DNA of 35,344 bases, taken from Deltaproteobacteria bacterium. GTDB lineage: Bacteria; Desulfobacterota; Binatia; UTPRO1. The position numbers and the translations under genes were made by a program. The number at the start of each line of letters is the position of its first letter. Positions within the stretch are counted from its first letter, which is position 1. Of this stretch, positions 34,057-35,344 are shown one piece after another. The notes beneath the pieces are model-generated. The model had not been told where the DNA came from and did not search any database. It was given only the letters and a program-made list of their open reading frames with translations. Location: the NCBI GenBank assembly GCA_029262315.1, contig JAJCZP010000161.1, forward strand, positions 1-35,344. Reading direction: 5' to 3'.

Positions 34057-35344
34057 GTGCGACCGAGACCGTACAGAAACCGAAGCGCGAAGCACGCTGC
34101 ACGGCGTGTGTCGGCGTTCGCCCTGGGCGTCGTCATGCTGCTCGGCTCAGCCCCGTTCGTCCTGGCGCAGCCTGGGGTGCAGATCACTCCGGACGGCAAG
34201 CGGACACTCGTCAGCAAGGACGTGGGGCTCGAGCGCTGGGCGATCACGCTGGAACAGGAGACGGGGTTCGTAACGGGCAACGTGTTCTTTCCCGAGGGCG
34301 GGGAGCCAAGCTTCGTGGAGTGCCGTGAACTCGAGCGCTCGGCGGGTGAGATCCGCTTCTCGTGCTCCGGCGCGGACCGGTGTCGGCTCGCACCGTGCAC
34401 ACTCGACGAATGGACGCTCATCGCCGAGGTGAGTCTTCCCGAGGCATTCTTCCTGCCTCCCGCCATGAGCGAGATAGTGGGCGGCACCATCGAGACGCCC
34501 GCGGGCGCCTCGACGAATTCTCCTCCGGGTGTCCAGGAGACGAGTGGCGACGAGCAGGCGCTCGTCAGCAAGAACGTCGGCGACGAGCGCTGGGCCATCA
34601 CCGTCCATCGCGACGACACCACGGTCACCGGGAACGTCTTCTTTCCGGGAGGTGGTGAGCCGGCCTTCGTCTGGTGCGAGGAGACCAGTCGAACGGTCGA
34701 GGAGGTTGGCATGCGCTGCTTCGGTGCCGACCGGTGCACGGCAGCGCCGTGCACGCCGGACCAGTGGACGCTCATCAACGCGGTCAGTCTGCCGGTCGGG
34801 TTCTTCGAGGCGCCCGAAGCGGTGGCAGTCGACGACGTCGTCGATATCGCCGCCGACGACCACGGCGAGGACGGGAGCTTCGACGCCGTCGTCCTGGCGC
34901 TCGACGGAGGCTACTCCCTGCGACAGGTCATCGACGCGATCCTCACTGGGCGACTCGCGCTCGAAGGCGCGATCCGGACCCGGGAAGGAACCATCGAGCC
35001 GCCGAACGGGCCACCGCTCGGTCTCATCGACTCCGGGGCAGCTCCCGCCCTCCGGGCCGCGGCCAAAAGGACTGCCCTCGAGATCATCCGCGCGGAGGCG
35101 AAGGAAGATGCGGAACAGGGAGGCGCGCTCGCGTTGCAGGTGATGCTGGATCTCGTCCGGAAGGGTTACGGGATGGATCAGGTCATCGACGCTCTTCTCA
35201 CGGATCAGGTCGAGTACGCGGGCTTCTTCACTTGGGAGATTCGCGAGGACGGCGAGCGCGTCGAGCCCTCCGGACCGCCCGTGCGCTACCTGAACCGGAA
35301 GTGCGGAGACGGACGGGCCGAGCTCGTTGAAGAGTGTGACGGCA
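34057..35344 (+). CDS. Secreted protein with two kinds of internal repeat, cut by the right edge
   Basis: The first 429 residues of an exported protein; the frame is open at the edge. A signal peptide spans about 15-38 (FALGVVMLLGSAPFVLAQ). Repeat A/B: residues 49-133 and 168-250 share LVSK(D/N)VG.ERWAIT, VTGNVFFP.GGEP.FV.C, GADRC...PCT.D(E/Q)WTLI..VSLP..FF. Repeat C/D: 281-322 and 366-410 share GY...QVIDA.LT......G.......(T/R)(I/V)EP..GPP. Then CGDGRAELVEECDG opens a Cys-rich DUF4215-like repeat. I do not recognise the A/B or C/D domains. GTG 34057 is chosen because the frame gives a basic n-region (MRPRPYRNRSAK); the GTG at 34108 and ATG at 34135 are alternatives. Confidence 0.8.
   Translation, partial: MRPRPYRNRSAKHAARRVSAFALGVVMLLGSAPFVLAQPGVQITPDGKRTLVSKDVGLERWAITLEQETGFVTGNVFFPEGGEPSFVECRELERSAGEIRFSCSGADRCRLAPCTLDEWTLIAEVSLPEAFFLPPAMSEIVGGTIETPAGASTNSPPGVQETSGDEQALVSKNVGDERWAITVHRDDTTVTGNVFFPGGGEPAFVWCEETSRTVEEVGMRCFGADRCTAAPCTPDQWTLINAVSLPVGFFEAPEAVAVDDVVDIAADDHGEDGSFDAVVLALDGGYSLRQVIDAILTGRLALEGAIRTREGTIEPPNGPPLGLIDSGAAPALRAAAKRTALEIIRAEAKEDAEQGGALALQVMLDLVRKGYGMDQVIDALLTDQVEYAGFFTWEIREDGERVEPSGPPVRYLNRKCGDGRAELVEECDG

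Noticed and set aside
33480-34778. 432-codon minus-strand frame
   Set aside because: It runs antisense to two plus-strand genes with signal peptides and repeats; its own repeats simply mirror theirs.

Overview
The window is high-GC DNA that looks like a chromosome segment of an uncultured Gram-negative bacterium, probably of a deltaproteobacterial or Binatota/Myxococcota-like lineage. This is inference. It rests on outer-membrane-type proteins (a DUF2490-like barrel), many secreted Cys-rich proteins with CGDG...EECDG repeats, T/P-rich 'TPTVTA' linkers, a wax-ester-synthase/DGAT enzyme, and a three-subunit succinate dehydrogenase with a cytochrome b558-type anchor. No rRNA, tRNA, CRISPR array, transposase or phage gene was recognised.

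Layout. (1) 1-1340, minus: a three-gene operon of two uncharacterised small proteins and a secreted type I sulfatase cut by the left edge. (2) 1451-2240: a gene graveyard with a decayed LuxR/MalT-type (LAL) regulator and a likely nitronate-monooxygenase C-terminus, plus hairpins. (3) 2345-4404, plus: a secreted di-heme peroxidase-like protein followed by a multi-pass membrane protein. (4) 4613-9404, minus: a tandem pair of ~790-aa secreted paralogues built from a 9-Cys helical module (twice), a bacterial repeat domain and a DUF1554-like C-terminus; the upstream copy has an amber codon inside its signal peptide. (5) 9660-12048, minus: alpha/beta hydrolase plus WS/DGAT acyltransferase (neutral lipid). 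(6) 12338-12832, plus: conserved hypothetical. (7) 12853-16187, minus: sdhCAB. (8) 16555-17034, minus: a broken DUF7450-like gene. (9) 17150-20506, minus: RetSat/CrtI-like oxidoreductase, DUF2490-like outer-membrane protein, sterol-desaturase-family protein. (10) 20640-22831, plus: fhs and an SRPBCC protein overlapping by 4 nt. (11) 22865-25876: a NarL-type PAS histidine kinase and a divergent 3-hydroxyisobutyrate-dehydrogenase-family gene, with palindromes between them. (12) 25961-28884, minus: a large EGF/DUF7450-like/propeller secreted protein and a small secreted Cys-rich protein. (13) 29067-35344, plus: a hotdog thioesterase, a membrane protein, a secreted Cys-rich protein, a nucleotide-cyclase remnant, a beta-helix protein, a Cys-rich protein and a repeat-containing secreted protein cut by the right edge.

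Two themes run through the window. One is lipid and central metabolism (WS/DGAT, hydrolase, sterol-desaturase-type enzyme, RetSat-like enzyme, SDH, Fhs, thioesterase). The other is an expanding and decaying set of secreted modular proteins (Cys-rich helical modules, DUF7450-like, DUF1554-like, propeller, beta-helix, CGDG repeats). The best candidates for undescribed biology are the tandem Cys-module/DUF1554-like pair and the related secreted proteins. All functions below are read from sequence features only; no database search was run.
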